Origin: Halobacillus amylolyticus | GTDB lineage: Bacteria; Bacillota; Bacilli; Bacillales; Halobacillaceae | NCBI RefSeq assembly: GCF_022921115.1 | Contig: NZ_CP095075.1 | Span: forward strand, 1,240,001 to 1,304,000 | DNA length: 64,000 bases | Direction of reading: 5' to 3' | Part shown: positions 51,100 through 60,617 of the stretch, piece by piece | Layout: every line of letters begins with the position of its first letter | Numbering within the stretch: the stretch's first letter is position 1 | Position numbers and translations under genes: made by a program | The notes under the pieces: generated by a model | Database searches by the model: none | What the model was told of the DNA's origin: nothing | The model's input: the letters and a program-made list of their open reading frames with translations, nothing else

Positions 51100-51246
51100 A
51101 TGATTCTTCCCTAATTCTCAAGTATTCTACCCAAACCTCTCAGGATTCTTCCACAAACTTGAGGATTCAAACCAAATCCAGAAAGATTCTAACCATAATT
51201 CCGATGATTCTGTCTAAACTCCGAAAGATTCTCCCCTAACTCAATT
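51100..51246 (+). repeat. Degenerate ~21-nt repeat array B (GATTCT core)
   Basis: Seven units start near 51100, 51121, 51142, 51162, 51182, 51204 and 51224, spacing 20-22. Cores include GATTCTTCCCTAA, ATTCTACCCAAAC, GATTCTTCCACAAAC, GATTCTAACCATAA and GATTCTCCCCTAAC, with 6-9 variable bases between. It lies between the convergent genes yhfH and the LacI-type gene. Same family as array A. Confidence 0.78.
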
Positions 51247-51274
51247 TCTCCTTCTCCAACAATTGTTTAAAGCA

Positions 51275-51301
51275 TAAAAAAACCGCACTATAATTGTGCG
51301 G
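51275..51301 (-). terminator. Terminator overlapping the stop of the LacI-type gene
   Basis: CCGCAC (51283-51288) pairs with GTGCGG (51296-51301); T7 follows on the minus strand. The stem includes the last codons of the gene. Confidence 0.82.
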
Positions 51302-52310
51302 AAGAAGAAACAGAATGACGCTTTGTCGAATCTCGAATGATCAATTGGTATGGATAGATAAAGCAGCTATTTTGGCACGATCGTTTATCACTCATTTTCC
51401 TTACTAGAACTTCGACTGTTTTAGCAGCCATTTCTTCGATCGGCTGTTCCACTGTCGTAACGGCTGGGACCATAAGTAAAGAAAGCATCTGATTGTCAAA
51501 GCCTATGACAGCGAGATCATTAGGTATCGTCCAATTAGACTGGCTGGCGGCATAAATAATTCCGGCGGCTACTTCGTCCGAACCTGTAAATATCCCATCA
51601 ACATGGGGATGGTTTTCTTTTAAAAACTGAAAAACTTTCTGACCATCACTTACGTCTAATGCCCAGTCGATCTCCATACCCATTTCAAAAGGCAGGTCAT
51701 ATTCAGCTAAGGCCACTAAAAATCCGGCTTTGCGTTCTGAAGCGAGATATGTTTTGTGTCCACCACTCGCATAGGCCAAGTGCTTGCAACCTTGATGAAT
51801 CAGATGCACGGTAGACTCGTAGGCTGCTTGCCTATGATCGATGTGAATCATGGACACCCCATTAATGGGCATATATTCATTACATAACACAATCGGTCCT
51901 GAAGTAAGATAGGGTTCCACATCTTCCCAATCATTGGTCAATGATGCCATCACAATCCCATCGACTTGCTTTGTTTTTAAGAGTTGTAAATAATCGATTT
52001 CTTTTTGCTTTTTATCATGTGTTTGACAAACGATTACCTGATAGCCGGATTTCGAGGCTTCTTTTTCCAACGATTCAATTAGGTGGCCGAAAAAAGGATT
52101 CGTAACTCTTGGCAATAATACGGCAATAGTTTCCGTTCGCTGACTACGCAATCTGCGCGCTGATGAATTCGGCACGTAACCTAAGTCTTTCATTGCATGT
52201 ATAATTCGTTTCTTTTTTTCTTCTGTAACGTAAGGCTGATCATTAATGACACGGGATACAGTGGTTCTTGATAACCCCGCTAATTTTGCTACATCTTCAA
52301 TCGTAGCCAT
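51288..52310 (-). CDS. LacI/GalR-family transcriptional regulator
   Basis: A 340-residue repressor: LacI-type helix-turn-helix and hinge (TIEDVAKLAGLSRTTVSRVIN, DLGYVPNSSARRLRSQ), then a periplasmic-binding-protein-like sensor domain (VLLPRVTNPFFGHLIESLE, DGIFTGSDEVAAGII, VIGFDNQMLSLLMVPAVTTVEQP in pieces). It resembles DegA-type regulators of Bacillus. No sugar genes lie nearby, so the ligand and targets are unknown. A palindrome at 52339-52352 just upstream is a likely autoregulatory operator. Confidence 0.88.
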   Translation of the reverse strand: MATIEDVAKLAGLSRTTVSRVINDQPYVTEEKKKRIIHAMKDLGYVPNSSARRLRSQRTETIAVLLPRVTNPFFGHLIESLEKEASKSGYQVIVCQTHDKKQKEIDYLQLLKTKQVDGIVMASLTNDWEDVEPYLTSGPIVLCNEYMPINGVSMIHIDHRQAAYESTVHLIHQGCKHLAYASGGHKTYLASERKAGFLVALAEYDLPFEMGMEIDWALDVSDGQKVFQFLKENHPHVDGIFTGSDEVAAGIIYAASQSNWTIPNDLAVIGFDNQMLSLLMVPAVTTVEQPIEEMAAKTVEVLVRKMSDKRSCQNSCFIYPYQLIIRDSTKRHSVSSSAQL

Positions 52311-52338
52311 ATAATTCCCCCTGCAAGACTTCCTTTTT

Positions 52339-52352
52339 TGAAATCGCTTTCA
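52339..52352. promoter_or_regulatory. LacI-family operator (cre-like) before the regulator gene
   Basis: TGAAATCGCTTTCA is a near-perfect palindrome around a central CG, the pattern bound by LacI/CcpA-family regulators. It lies 29 bp upstream of the start codon. Autoregulation or CcpA control are both possible. Confidence 0.65.
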
Positions 52353-52492
52353 CAACAAAGCATACTAACAGATTCCAAAAGATGCAAGAATATAGCGCTT
52401 GCGTAGTGCTAGGTTAGGGATGGAGAGCATGTTCAAAGTCTATTACCATCGTCGACCTCCAGCCTCCTTTCGATTTCTTACATTCTTCCATT

Positions 52493-52522
52493 ACAATAAA
52501 AAATGGCTGCTTAGTCGCAGCC
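52493..52522 (-). terminator. Terminator at the end of the hem operon
   Basis: GGCTGC (52505-52510) pairs with GCAGCC (52517-52522), followed by a T6 run on the minus strand. Confidence 0.78.
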
Positions 52523-52524
52523 GT

Positions 52525-53934
52525 TTAGCTTGTCTTCATATTTAAATGTTGTAGTATGTTTTGTACAGCCGTTTCACCTTGATCGATACAGTCTGGCAGA
52601 CCAATGCCATTATAAGAACCCCCTGCTAAATAAATCCCTGGAAGTTCATTTCGCATGTGTTCCTCCACTTCATTCAAGCGTTCTTTATGACCAACGAAAT
52701 ATTGCGGCATGGCATTATACCAGCGGGTTACGAGGGAAAACTCAGGTTTAGCTGTAATATCCATCGTTTGATTTAAGTCCTTTAAGGCTATTTCAATTAT
52801 TTCCTCGTCAGATAAATCAACAACTTCCTGATCACCCGGCTTCCCTAAATAGCAGCGAAGCATAACTTTTCCCTCTGGTGTAGAATGTGGCCATTTTTTA
52901 TGTGTCCATGTACAGGCAGTGATTCTGAACTTGCTGTTTCTGGATACGACAAAACCAGTACCGTCAATATCCTTCTTTATAGCTGATTGATCAAAGGTCA
53001 TGACCACGTTAGCCACAGATGTAGCTTTCATTTTCTTAAAGGGATCCATGAATGAATACTGAGACAGCATGCGCTGGGCTGCAAAAAATGGTGCCGCAAT
53101 GACGACAGCATCACATTTTTCTACGGTTCCATCACTTAAGAGAAGATAATAATAGCCCTGTTTCTTCTCGATATGGTCGACTTGCAAACCTTTACGAATC
53201 GTTCCTGACTCTAACTGGTCAGCTGTTGCTTCGACAAGAGATTCAAGGCCATCGCGCATTGTCCGAAACATGCTTGGCTTCTTCGCTTTTTTAGGTGGAA
53301 GCGTTCTTGTTTTTCTTAACCCTTTAATTAAGCTCCCGTATTCTTGTTCTAGTTCATAGAAATGGGGGAAGGTCGCCTGCAAGCTTAAGTCATCAATATT
53401 TCCGGCATAAATCCCTGATAGGAGTGGTTCAATTAAATTTTCTACGACTTGGCTGCCTAATCTGCGTCTAAAGAACAACCCAAGTGATTGATCGTTTTCT
53501 GCGGTTTGCTTGGACTTAGCTAAGTCGAAAGCGGCCCTCACTTTGGCTGCTGGCGTAAAAAGGCCAGAAAATAGAAAGGGGCGAACTCTTGTAGGAATGC
53601 CCATCACAGACCCCTTAGGCATTTTATGAAGCTTTTCATTGACTAAAATGTAAGATTGACCTGTACCATTTGGAACGAGCTGGTCTTCCATCCCTACTTC
53701 GCGAGCCAACCTCATTGCACTCTTTTTACGTTCTAAAAAGGAATCAGGACCGCGCTCAATGGTGTACCCATCATGTTTGAGTGTACTTATTTTCCCACCT
53801 AAATGCTCGGTAGATTCGATCAGTTGCACATCCAAGGGCAGTTGATGTTGTTTTTTTTCTTTTTGTAAATAATAAGCAGCGGTTAATCCGGAGATTCCGC
53901 CGCCTACTATGATTACTTTTTTTGTTTGAGACAT
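52525..53934 (-). CDS. hemY: Coproporphyrinogen III oxidase / protoporphyrinogen oxidase HemY
   Basis: In Bacillota this FAD enzyme oxidises coproporphyrinogen III to coproporphyrin III in the coproporphyrin-dependent heme route (CgoX). It has 469 residues. The N-terminal dinucleotide fold VIIVGGGISGLTAAYYLQ, ERGPDSFLERK, and the C-terminal YLAGGSYNGIGLPDCIDQGE in pieces are typical. Last gene of hemE-hemH-hemY, 3 bp behind hemH. Confidence 0.95.
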   Translation of the reverse strand: MSQTKKVIIVGGGISGLTAAYYLQKEKKQHQLPLDVQLIESTEHLGGKISTLKHDGYTIERGPDSFLERKKSAMRLAREVGMEDQLVPNGTGQSYILVNEKLHKMPKGSVMGIPTRVRPFLFSGLFTPAAKVRAAFDLAKSKQTAENDQSLGLFFRRRLGSQVVENLIEPLLSGIYAGNIDDLSLQATFPHFYELEQEYGSLIKGLRKTRTLPPKKAKKPSMFRTMRDGLESLVEATADQLESGTIRKGLQVDHIEKKQGYYYLLLSDGTVEKCDAVVIAAPFFAAQRMLSQYSFMDPFKKMKATSVANVVMTFDQSAIKKDIDGTGFVVSRNSKFRITACTWTHKKWPHSTPEGKVMLRCYLGKPGDQEVVDLSDEEIIEIALKDLNQTMDITAKPEFSLVTRWYNAMPQYFVGHKERLNEVEEHMRNELPGIYLAGGSYNGIGLPDCIDQGETAVQNILQHLNMKTS

Positions 53935-53937
53935 CTG

Positions 53938-54873
53938 TTACACCTGTTCTTTCACTTTTTGCATGACTACACCAGCTAACGTGTATATAAAAGTCGGATG
54001 AGTGTTTGGCATTTCTGGACGATAATAATTCGCTCCAAGCTCTTCACAAACGACTTTACATTCATAATCATTGTCATACAACACTTCTAAGTGATCGGAG
54101 ACAAATCCAACTGGAGCGTAGACAAACGATCTATACCCCTTCTCGCTATACAAGTCTCTCGTTAAATCTTGAACGTCAGGACCCAGCCACGGATCTGGTG
54201 TGTTCCCTTCACTCTGCCAGCCAATCTCATATTGTGTAATTCCTGTTGCTTCAGAGATGAGTTCAGCGGTTTTCTTCAGTTGGTCAGGATAAGGATCGCC
54301 GCCATCCAATATTTTCATTGGTAAACTATGTGCTGACACGACTAAACAAGCTTTATCTTTCTCTCCCTCGTCCATTTTTGCGTACTGTTCAAGAATTTTC
54401 TCTTTCCAGAATTCAATAAAGCCGGGTGCCTCATACCAGCTTTCAACGGAACTGATTTGGATATTATGCTTGGCCGCTTCTTCTTTCGCGCGTCCATTGT
54501 AGGATTTCACGCTATACGTTGAGTAGTGTGGTGCTAGTACAAGGGACACCGCTTCCTCTATGCCATCCTTCGCCATTTGTTCGACAGCATCCTCTACAAA
54601 TGGTTCAATATGTTTTAAACCTAGGTATAGTTTGAACTCAATATCATCTTGCATTTCATTTAATGCATTCGCAAGTGCTTCCCCCTGATCCTGTGTAATC
54701 TGTGCTAATGGAGAAATACCGCCAATCGCATCATAGCGATCTCGCAAGTCCTGCAACATTTCATCAGTTGGTTTACGGCCATGTCGAATATGTGTGTAAT
54801 AACGTTCTAAATCTTCTTCTTTATAAGGGGTTCCGTAAGCCATGACGAGAAGCCCCATTTGTTTTTTTGCCAT
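53938..54873 (-). CDS. hemH: Ferrochelatase (coproporphyrin type)
   Basis: Inserts Fe(II) into coproporphyrin III (CpfC) in Bacillota. It has 311 residues, the short monofunctional soluble form without [2Fe-2S] cluster. [23 protein letters not shown] in pieces, [17 protein letters not shown] (metal-site His) and [16 protein letters not shown] (Glu near His) are present. Middle gene of the hem operon, 14 bp behind hemE. Confidence 0.96.
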   Translation of the reverse strand: MAKKQMGLLVMAYGTPYKEEDLERYYTHIRHGRKPTDEMLQDLRDRYDAIGGISPLAQITQDQGEALANALNEMQDDIEFKLYLGLKHIEPFVEDAVEQMAKDGIEEAVSLVLAPHYSTYSVKSYNGRAKEEAAKHNIQISSVESWYEAPGFIEFWKEKILEQYAKMDEGEKDKACLVVSAHSLPMKILDGGDPYPDQLKKTAELISEATGITQYEIGWQSEGNTPDPWLGPDVQDLTRDLYSEKGYRSFVYAPVGFVSDHLEVLYDNDYECKVVCEELGANYYRPEMPNTHPTFIYTLAGVVMQKVKEQV

Positions 54874-54887
54874 TAGTCTTTCACCTC

Positions 54888-55925
54888 TTAAGATTTTGAG
54901 TAGTCATGAATAAGATGTGTGAGTCGTTTTAAAGTTTCAGGTGTAATGTCAGGAGTAACACCGTGTCCTAAATTAAAGATATGGGCTGGATGTTGTTTGC
55001 CTTCATCAATAATCTGCTTTGTACGTTCTTCAATAACATTCCAGTCTGCAAGCAGAATGGAAGGATCCAGGTTCCCTTGCAAGGGTTTTGTTATCCCCAT
55101 CGCGCGGGCTTCCGTCACGGATAGTCTCCAATCAAGACCAAGTACATCGATCGGCAGGTCATTCCATTGCTGCACTAAATGCCTTGCCCCGACACCAAAT
55201 AGAATCAGAGGAACCTGTTCGGATTTTAATTCACTAAAGATGATGTCCATCACTGGTTTAATATAGGTTTGATAATCTGCCTCATTAAGGGCACCTACCC
55301 AAGAATCAAAGATTTGGATGGCACGTGCCCCTGCCGCTACTTGAGAACGTACATAAGTGATCACCATGTTAGCTAGTTTATCCATCAACTTAAACCACGA
55401 CTCAGGGTCGCTGTACATAAGCGCTTTAGTTTTATTATAATTCTTAGAAGGGCCACCCTCAATCATATAGCTTGCCAGCGTAAACGGAGCACCGCTGAAG
55501 CCGATCAACGGTACATTCAGCTGTTCTCTTGTCAGCAGACGGATCGTATCCAGTACATAGGGAACATCTGCTTCGGGGTCGATCGTCCCCAACTTGGCAA
55601 TGTCTGCTTTGGTTTTTATTGGATTATGAATGACCGGGCCAATCCCTCTTTTAATTTCAACATCCACACCAATCGCAGGAAGCGGAGACATGATGTCTTT
55701 GTAAAGGATCGCCGCATCTACTCCATATTGTTCCACAGGCAGGCGTGTGACATAGGCACACAACTCGGGTTGATGGGTGATCTCAAACAAAGAATACTTT
55801 TCCTTCAATTTACGGTATTCTGGTTGAGAACGTCCGGCCTGGCGCATAAACCAGACAGGAGTATAGTCTGTCTCCTCTCCTCTAAAAGCCTTTAAAATCG
55901 TATCATTCCATTCTTTATTCATCAT
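54888..55925 (-). CDS. hemE: Uroporphyrinogen decarboxylase
   Basis: Removes four carboxyl groups from uroporphyrinogen III to give coproporphyrinogen III. It has 345 residues; [19 protein letters not shown] carries the conserved arginines, and [30 protein letters not shown] and [15 protein letters not shown] are typical. First gene of the hem operon. Two ATGs in tandem follow AAGGAGTAG. Directly upstream lies a 60-bp relative of the inverted-repeat element of the fabH leader. Confidence 0.97.
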   Translation of the reverse strand: MMNKEWNDTILKAFRGEETDYTPVWFMRQAGRSQPEYRKLKEKYSLFEITHQPELCAYVTRLPVEQYGVDAAILYKDIMSPLPAIGVDVEIKRGIGPVIHNPIKTKADIAKLGTIDPEADVPYVLDTIRLLTREQLNVPLIGFSGAPFTLASYMIEGGPSKNYNKTKALMYSDPESWFKLMDKLANMVITYVRSQVAAGARAIQIFDSWVGALNEADYQTYIKPVMDIIFSELKSEQVPLILFGVGARHLVQQWNDLPIDVLGLDWRLSVTEARAMGITKPLQGNLDPSILLADWNVIEERTKQIIDEGKQHPAHIFNLGHGVTPDITPETLKRLTHLIHDYSKS

Positions 55926-55937
55926 TCACTACTCCTT

Positions 55938-55997
55938 TATAGCACGAGTTCAAAAGGTCCCAATTATTATTTGGTGACTTTCTGAAGCTCTTCTTAT
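55938..55997. repeat. Shortened 60-bp relative of the fabH-leader element, before hemE
   Basis: The left end TATAGCACGAGTTCAAAAGG and right end TTTGGTGACTTTCTGAAG...TTCTTATA match the two ends of the 5074-5254 element, but the ~120-bp middle is missing. As at fabH it lies directly upstream of the ribosome site of the first gene of an operon. Confidence 0.62.
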
Positions 55998-56093
55998 ACA
56001 CGAACATTGATCATCCATTTTCCACTATACTTTTTAATCATCAATGTGTATAGAAAAACGAACCTTTTGTCACCATTTTGTACGTTTTTCGAA

Positions 56094-58283
56094 CTACCAT
56101 TCAAGCGTAACAGAATTGGATGGTGTCCCTTCAAGTCCTGTAAGCGGATCGTAAGGAACGACAACAAATGTAGGATGATCCCAAACGTCTAGTACTCCTA
56201 CATGGTATTCACCTTTCCCGGTCACTTCGTCAACTAACGTTCTTTTTTCCCCTGTACCTTGATAGATTCGATAAACAACCCGATCATCTTCGCCAGGTGT
56301 CCAACTGAGAGTCCCGCGTATAATTCCAATTCCGCCAAAGCCAATCGAACCTTCTACATCGTCTACTTTCGGAAGAATAATTGGTTCTGGCAACCTTTTC
56401 ATACCTTCTGGTTTTGTAAAAGTTTCTGATAGGTTTTGCAGATGGCCTACTCTTGTAAGGATTGATTTCATTAATTTAGTTGGATAGGAGCTCCCGCCCG
56501 TCAAATAGTAGTCTTCGCCTGACTGGTCGTACCCCATCCATAGTGTGCCAGTATACTCAGGGGTATAACCCGCGAACCATACTTCTTTATTTTCGCCATT
56601 AACAGTTGGATGCTGCTGTGTCCCCGTTTTCCCTGCTAATGCTTTAGGATAGCTTCCTGCTTTTGCTGTACCCTCAGAAGCAGTTGTCTCAAGCATTTCT
56701 GTCATATGCCAGGCCGTTTGCTTGTTGAATACTTGCTTCTCTTTTTGCTCATGACGATGAATTATTTCACCGTTACGGTTTATAATCCGCTGTATGGTGT
56801 ACGCATTTGTCACTTCTCCTTCATGGGCAAAACTTCGATAAGCTTCTGTCAGCTGCAAAGGAGAATACCCCTTAGATAATCCCCCTAGAGCTATCGATAG
56901 CCCTCGATCTTCCGTTGGCAAACCAAGTGCATCCAGGTATTCCTTGGCATAGGAAATACCGATCTGATCAAGTAACCAGACAGCAGGTGCGTTTTTAGAA
57001 TCGACGAGTGCCTGATAAAGAGAAGTGAGCCCGGTATAATTCCCATCATAGTTACTAGGTGAATATTCTCCATAGGATCGCTTTTCATCAACAAGCAGTG
57101 AATAAGGGATATAGGTTGGGCTCATTAACGCAGGGCCATATACAGCCAAAGGCTTTATGACTGACCCTGGCTGTTTCTTAATCGTAACGCGATTCAAATC
57201 TCCATGCCTAAAGTCTCTCCCGCCAACCGCCGCAACGATAGCTCCGCTTGTATTGTCCATAAGCGTAAATGCACCTTCTACCTCCGCTTTTGAACCAGGT
57301 ACAAATTCTCCATTTTTCATTTCTGCAGCAGCCATTTCCTGTATTTCGGGATTCATTTTCACAATTAAACGGTATCCTCCGCGCTTCAATTCATCACGGG
57401 ACAAATGGTACTGCTCAGCTGCTTCTTTAATAACTAAATCAACATAACTGTTTGACCACGTTTCACTTTCTCCTGTACCTTTTTCGACTCCGAGCGTCGC
57501 TCCTTGTAAGCTGACCATGTTCTCAGCCTCAATCACCCCTATTGCCTCCATCCGAGAGAGAACGATATTTCGACGGTCCTCTGCTCTTTCTGGGTTTTCA
57601 AAAGGTGAATAATTGTTAGGTGCTTTAGGTAAAGCAGCAAGCAATGCACCTTGGGGTACGGTTAGTTCAGAAACAGATTTGTTAAAATATGTTTGCGAAG
57701 CTGCTTCGACCCCGTACGCGCCATTGCCAAAATAAATCCGATTCAAATACAATTCTAAAATTTCATCCTTCGTAAAGTTTCTCTCTAAATATATGGCTGC
57801 CATGACTTCTTTTGTTTTCCTCATCCATGACTTATCATTGGACAGGAATAAGTTCTTTGCTAGCTGCTGGGTAATCGTGCTGGCGCCTTCTACTTTATCC
57901 ATAGTAATGATATCACGATATACAGCTCTTAATACGGACTTAAAATCGACACCTGCATGCTCATAGAAGCGGCTGTCCTCAATGGCAACAAACGCTTGCT
58001 GCACGTGTTCAGGTATCTGCGAAATATCTACTAACATACGGTTCTCTGTATAGATCCGTTCAATCACTTCACCTTCAACTGTCTCCACTGTTGTCGCCGC
58101 ATCCAAAATAAGGTCTTTTTCTGAGACGACAAACCTTCCGCCAAACACAATAAATAGATATCCTAGTAAAGCCAGTAAAAATATTGAACCCAAAGCTATT
58201 GCTGGCCATTTAAAGGTATTTAGCCATTGTGGGCGATCTTTTAAATATTCTTTGATGTTCACACCTTGTGCATCCTTTCTCAT
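56094..58283 (-). CDS. pbpF: Class A penicillin-binding protein (PBP1A/PbpF-like)
   Basis: Bifunctional peptidoglycan synthase, about 730 residues. Order: short cytoplasmic tail, membrane anchor (about 26-46), GT51 glycosyltransferase (EDSRFYEHAGVD, GASTITQQLAKNLFL, LELYLNRIYFGNGAYGVEAA in pieces), transpeptidase with SxxK in GSVIKPLAVYG, SKN in DSKNAPAVW and KTG in AGKTGTQQH, and a C-terminal fibronectin-III-like domain (GTLSWTPGEDDRVVYRIYQ). Position beside hemEHY matches pbpF. The start is uncertain: ATG at 58283, or GTG at 58262 which has a better placed AAAGGA. Confidence 0.92.
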   Translation of the reverse strand: MRKDAQGVNIKEYLKDRPQWLNTFKWPAIALGSIFLLALLGYLFIVFGGRFVVSEKDLILDAATTVETVEGEVIERIYTENRMLVDISQIPEHVQQAFVAIEDSRFYEHAGVDFKSVLRAVYRDIITMDKVEGASTITQQLAKNLFLSNDKSWMRKTKEVMAAIYLERNFTKDEILELYLNRIYFGNGAYGVEAASQTYFNKSVSELTVPQGALLAALPKAPNNYSPFENPERAEDRRNIVLSRMEAIGVIEAENMVSLQGATLGVEKGTGESETWSNSYVDLVIKEAAEQYHLSRDELKRGGYRLIVKMNPEIQEMAAAEMKNGEFVPGSKAEVEGAFTLMDNTSGAIVAAVGGRDFRHGDLNRVTIKKQPGSVIKPLAVYGPALMSPTYIPYSLLVDEKRSYGEYSPSNYDGNYTGLTSLYQALVDSKNAPAVWLLDQIGISYAKEYLDALGLPTEDRGLSIALGGLSKGYSPLQLTEAYRSFAHEGEVTNAYTIQRIINRNGEIIHRHEQKEKQVFNKQTAWHMTEMLETTASEGTAKAGSYPKALAGKTGTQQHPTVNGENKEVWFAGYTPEYTGTLWMGYDQSGEDYYLTGGSSYPTKLMKSILTRVGHLQNLSETFTKPEGMKRLPEPIILPKVDDVEGSIGFGGIGIIRGTLSWTPGEDDRVVYRIYQGTGEKRTLVDEVTGKGEYHVGVLDVWDHPTFVVVPYDPLTGLEGTPSNSVTLEW

Positions 58284-58355
58284 CACGTTAAAACTTGCGG
58301 TCCGTACTGTCCAATTGCTACACTTAAAGTAATGCAGGAAAGGGGACATTTCTAT

Positions 58356-58862
58356 ATGAAAGTATCTATGACAAATGGTACATTAAACTATTTAGCAAAG
58401 CTAGATAAGCAGCATAAAGAAGCAAATCTCTTGTTTATGCAGGATCAGGACAAAACAGTAGCCTATTACGAAGGAAGTGAACCTTCTGTATTTGAAGAAG
58501 GCCGTGAGTATGAGATCGTTGATTCTGCGGGTAATCTGCAAAACACAGGCTACGTTGTTATGAATAATATCCCTGTTTCTGATGAAGGCCGTCCCTTGTT
58601 TGAGGATCGTTTTAAGAAAAGAATAGGATCTGTCGAGGGAATGGATGGATTCCAGGCTATTCGAATTTTACGTCCAGTGCAGGGGAATACGTATGTTGTA
58701 TTCACACAATGGCGAAATCAACAAAGCTTTGAGGATTGGAAGAATTCGCAAGCTTTTGAACAAGCCCATCAAAACTCTGGACCCAAACATAAAGAAAAGC
58801 CTTCCTTCATCGATGGCAAACCTTATATTACTAAATATCAGATGGTTCAACTCGAACAATAA
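58356..58862 (+). CDS. hmoB: Heme-degrading monooxygenase HmoB
   Basis: HmoB opens the heme ring to release iron; it belongs to the ABM (antibiotic biosynthesis monooxygenase) fold. It has 168 residues: a divergent N-terminal half and a C-terminal ABM domain (VMNNIPVSDEGRPLFEDRFKKR in pieces, EGMDGFQAIRILRPVQGNTYVVFTQWRNQQSFEDWKNS in pieces) with the heme-pocket His in FEQAHQNSG. The neighbouring hemEHY genes match the B. subtilis hmoB (yhgC) locus. The ATG at 58356 is 10 bases after AAAGGGG. Confidence 0.9.
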   Translation: MKVSMTNGTLNYLAKLDKQHKEANLLFMQDQDKTVAYYEGSEPSVFEEGREYEIVDSAGNLQNTGYVVMNNIPVSDEGRPLFEDRFKKRIGSVEGMDGFQAIRILRPVQGNTYVVFTQWRNQQSFEDWKNSQAFEQAHQNSGPKHKEKPSFIDGKPYITKYQMVQLEQ

Positions 58863-58881
58863 TAAACCAATAGTTATAAAT

Positions 58882-58912
58882 AAAGTGAGCGATCTCTGTC
58901 GCTCACTTTTGT
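58882..58912. terminator. Bidirectional terminator between hmoB and the thioredoxin-like gene
   Basis: A perfect 11-bp stem (58882-58892 with 58899-58909), 6-base loop, T-rich tail. Confidence 0.88.
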
Positions 58913-59403
58913 TATTGCTGTTCAGATGTGTTAGTCAATACTTCCTGTTGGAAAAAGTCTTTGAACGTTGCCTCTTCCTGTGATCCCACGATTCTCGCGA
59001 CCTCTTCCCCATTTTCATAATGGACAAGGGTGGGCGTAGCCTCTATCCCGTATTCTTGCCACTGATTAGAAAATTCTAGAAGATTAAGCTTTTTCATATC
59101 TATTCCCATTTCCTGTGCGATTGGCACCAAGACAGGAGTTGTCCGTTGACAATGGACACATTCAGGACTATAAAAGTAAACCGTTGTAGGTTCACCTGAA
59201 TTAATTTGTTTCTCCAGTTCATCTGGTAGAATCTGATTTTGATAATTTGGATCATCCAACTGTTCGATGGTAGCCTGCTCCAAATTACTCTTCCCGTATG
59301 GATTACCTTCTGCTTTCTGAGAGTTTTGATAGTTGACGACAAAGGCAAGCACAACAAGCAGAGCGACTAATATCGTCCCAAATATAATCATATTTTTCTT
59401 CAT
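58912..59403 (-). CDS. Membrane-anchored thioredoxin-like oxidoreductase, partner of BdbC
   Basis: A 163-residue protein with an N-terminal membrane anchor (about 4-24) and an extracellular thioredoxin fold with active site SPECVHCQRTTPVL (CVHC) and cis-Pro loop IEATPTLVHYENG. It overlaps the bdbC stop codon by one base (TAATG), so the two are coupled; together they form a DsbA/DsbB-like pair that makes disulfide bonds in exported proteins, as BdbD/BdbC or BdbA/BdbB do in B. subtilis. A role in competence pilus assembly is possible, since B. subtilis BdbDC serves it. Confidence 0.85.
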   Translation of the reverse strand: MKKNMIIFGTILVALLVVLAFVVNYQNSQKAEGNPYGKSNLEQATIEQLDDPNYQNQILPDELEKQINSGEPTTVYFYSPECVHCQRTTPVLVPIAQEMGIDMKKLNLLEFSNQWQEYGIEATPTLVHYENGEEVARIVGSQEEATFKDFFQQEVLTNTSEQQ

Positions 59404-59828
59404 TAGCTATTTTCCCCTTTCTGACGAATCATTACTACGTGACTAACAAAAATAATAATAAATGCTGTTCCCGCTAAAAAGGGGATGGTAATAAAGCCAA
59501 AGTAGTTTATGTATTCTGCGTTACATGGAACTACCCCGCACGAGTCTCCTGCTGATTGAAAGGCCGGCACCTTTTGTATCAAATAGTGGTAAATTGAGAC
59601 AAACATGCCCACCCCACTAAGAATCAGGCCGGAAAAAGCAATTTCTTTTTTCTTTTTAATTAAGGCAGCACCATAAATAATGATTAATGGATACATGAGA
59701 ATTCGCTGATACCAACAAAGTTCACAAGGTGTATATCCAAGGATTTCCGAAAAAAACAAACTCCCCATCGTAGCTACAAGAGCTTGAGCCCATGCAATAA
59801 ACAACAAAGTCTCACCTTGCTTATTCAT
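59403..59828 (-). CDS. bdbC: Disulfide bond formation protein, BdbC (DsbB family)
   Basis: Quinone-linked membrane protein that re-oxidises the extracellular thiol oxidase. It has 141 residues and four membrane helices. The first redox pair is in TPCELCWYQRILMYP (CxxC), the second in GDSCGVVPCNAEYI. The ATG at 59828 follows GAGGGGACG; the longer frame to 59870 is rejected. The next gene codes for its thioredoxin-like partner. Confidence 0.93.
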   Translation of the reverse strand: MNKQGETLLFIAWAQALVATMGSLFFSEILGYTPCELCWYQRILMYPLIIIYGAALIKKKKEIAFSGLILSGVGMFVSIYHYLIQKVPAFQSAGDSCGVVPCNAEYINYFGFITIPFLAGTAFIIIFVSHVVMIRQKGENS

Positions 59829-60066
59829 ATTAATCGTCCCCTCTTCCTCTCTCCATAAGCCATTATACAAGGTATCGCTTTGAAAACAAAACAGTTAAAT
59901 CAGAAAAAACAACCTTTCACGTTATTTTCACATGTAAACGAGCTAAGGCAGCTTTTTATCTCCGCCCCGGGACAGAGATAGAAATATTCATTTTAACGTT
60001 TAAAGAGTGAGGATCAGGGAATAAAACTAAATGGAGACAACTTTTTACCTGGAAGGATGATAATCA

Positions 60067-60501
60067 ATGGATGAAAAAATGAAGAAACTAATCGATGGAT
60101 TAAATGAAGACTTGGCTCACGAATATGCTGCTTCAATTATGTACACATATAATGCGGCAGTTGTATCCGGGCTTTATCGTTCCGTGCTCAAGCCATTTTT
60201 TGAAAGTGAAGTCGCTGATGAACAGGGACATGCTGTTTACTTAGCTGAAAAAATCAGTACACTTGGCGGCACGCCTACAACTACTCCAGCTGAAGTGAAA
60301 GCTTTATCAGAGGTAAAAGAGATGCTTGTTGAAGCTAGAAATTCTGAGTATGATACAATTAAACGTTACGAAGTGCGTAAAGAACAGGCAGAGGAGCTTG
60401 GGCTAACTGAGCTTTCCATTAAGCTTGACGATTTGATTGCAGATGAGACAGGCCACATGGAAGAGATTGACCGTCTGCTCCAAGATTCTCGTTTACACTA
60501 A
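60067..60501 (+). CDS. Ferritin-like / bacterioferritin-related protein
   Basis: A 144-residue four-helix protein with the di-iron pattern E/H residues: NEDLAHEYAASIMYTYN (first Glu), ESEVADEQGHAVYLAEKI (ExxxxEQGH), EMLVEARNSEYDTIKRYEVR and IADETGHMEEIDRLL (ExxH). It is thus a diiron ferritin-like protein close to bacterioferritin or the DUF2202/Dps group; there is no clear heme-ligand Met. It probably stores or detoxifies iron (inference). It has AAGGATGATAATC upstream and is a single gene with its own terminator (60516-60546). Confidence 0.82.
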   Translation: MDEKMKKLIDGLNEDLAHEYAASIMYTYNAAVVSGLYRSVLKPFFESEVADEQGHAVYLAEKISTLGGTPTTTPAEVKALSEVKEMLVEARNSEYDTIKRYEVRKEQAEELGLTELSIKLDDLIADETGHMEEIDRLLQDSRLH

Positions 60502-60515
60502 TAAACAATAAGTAT

Positions 60516-60550
60516 ATAAGCTCGCCGCATGTGCGGTGAGCTTATTTTAG
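60516..60550 (+). terminator. Terminator after the ferritin-like gene
   Basis: ATAAGCTCGCCGCA pairs with TGCGGTGAGCTTAT (one G-T), followed by TTTTAG. Confidence 0.88.
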
Positions 60551-60617
60551 TTTTATTTGTCAGAATCATTTGGTATATTGATTATCATACTACTAATTGA
60601 GAAGGAGGAAAAACAAA

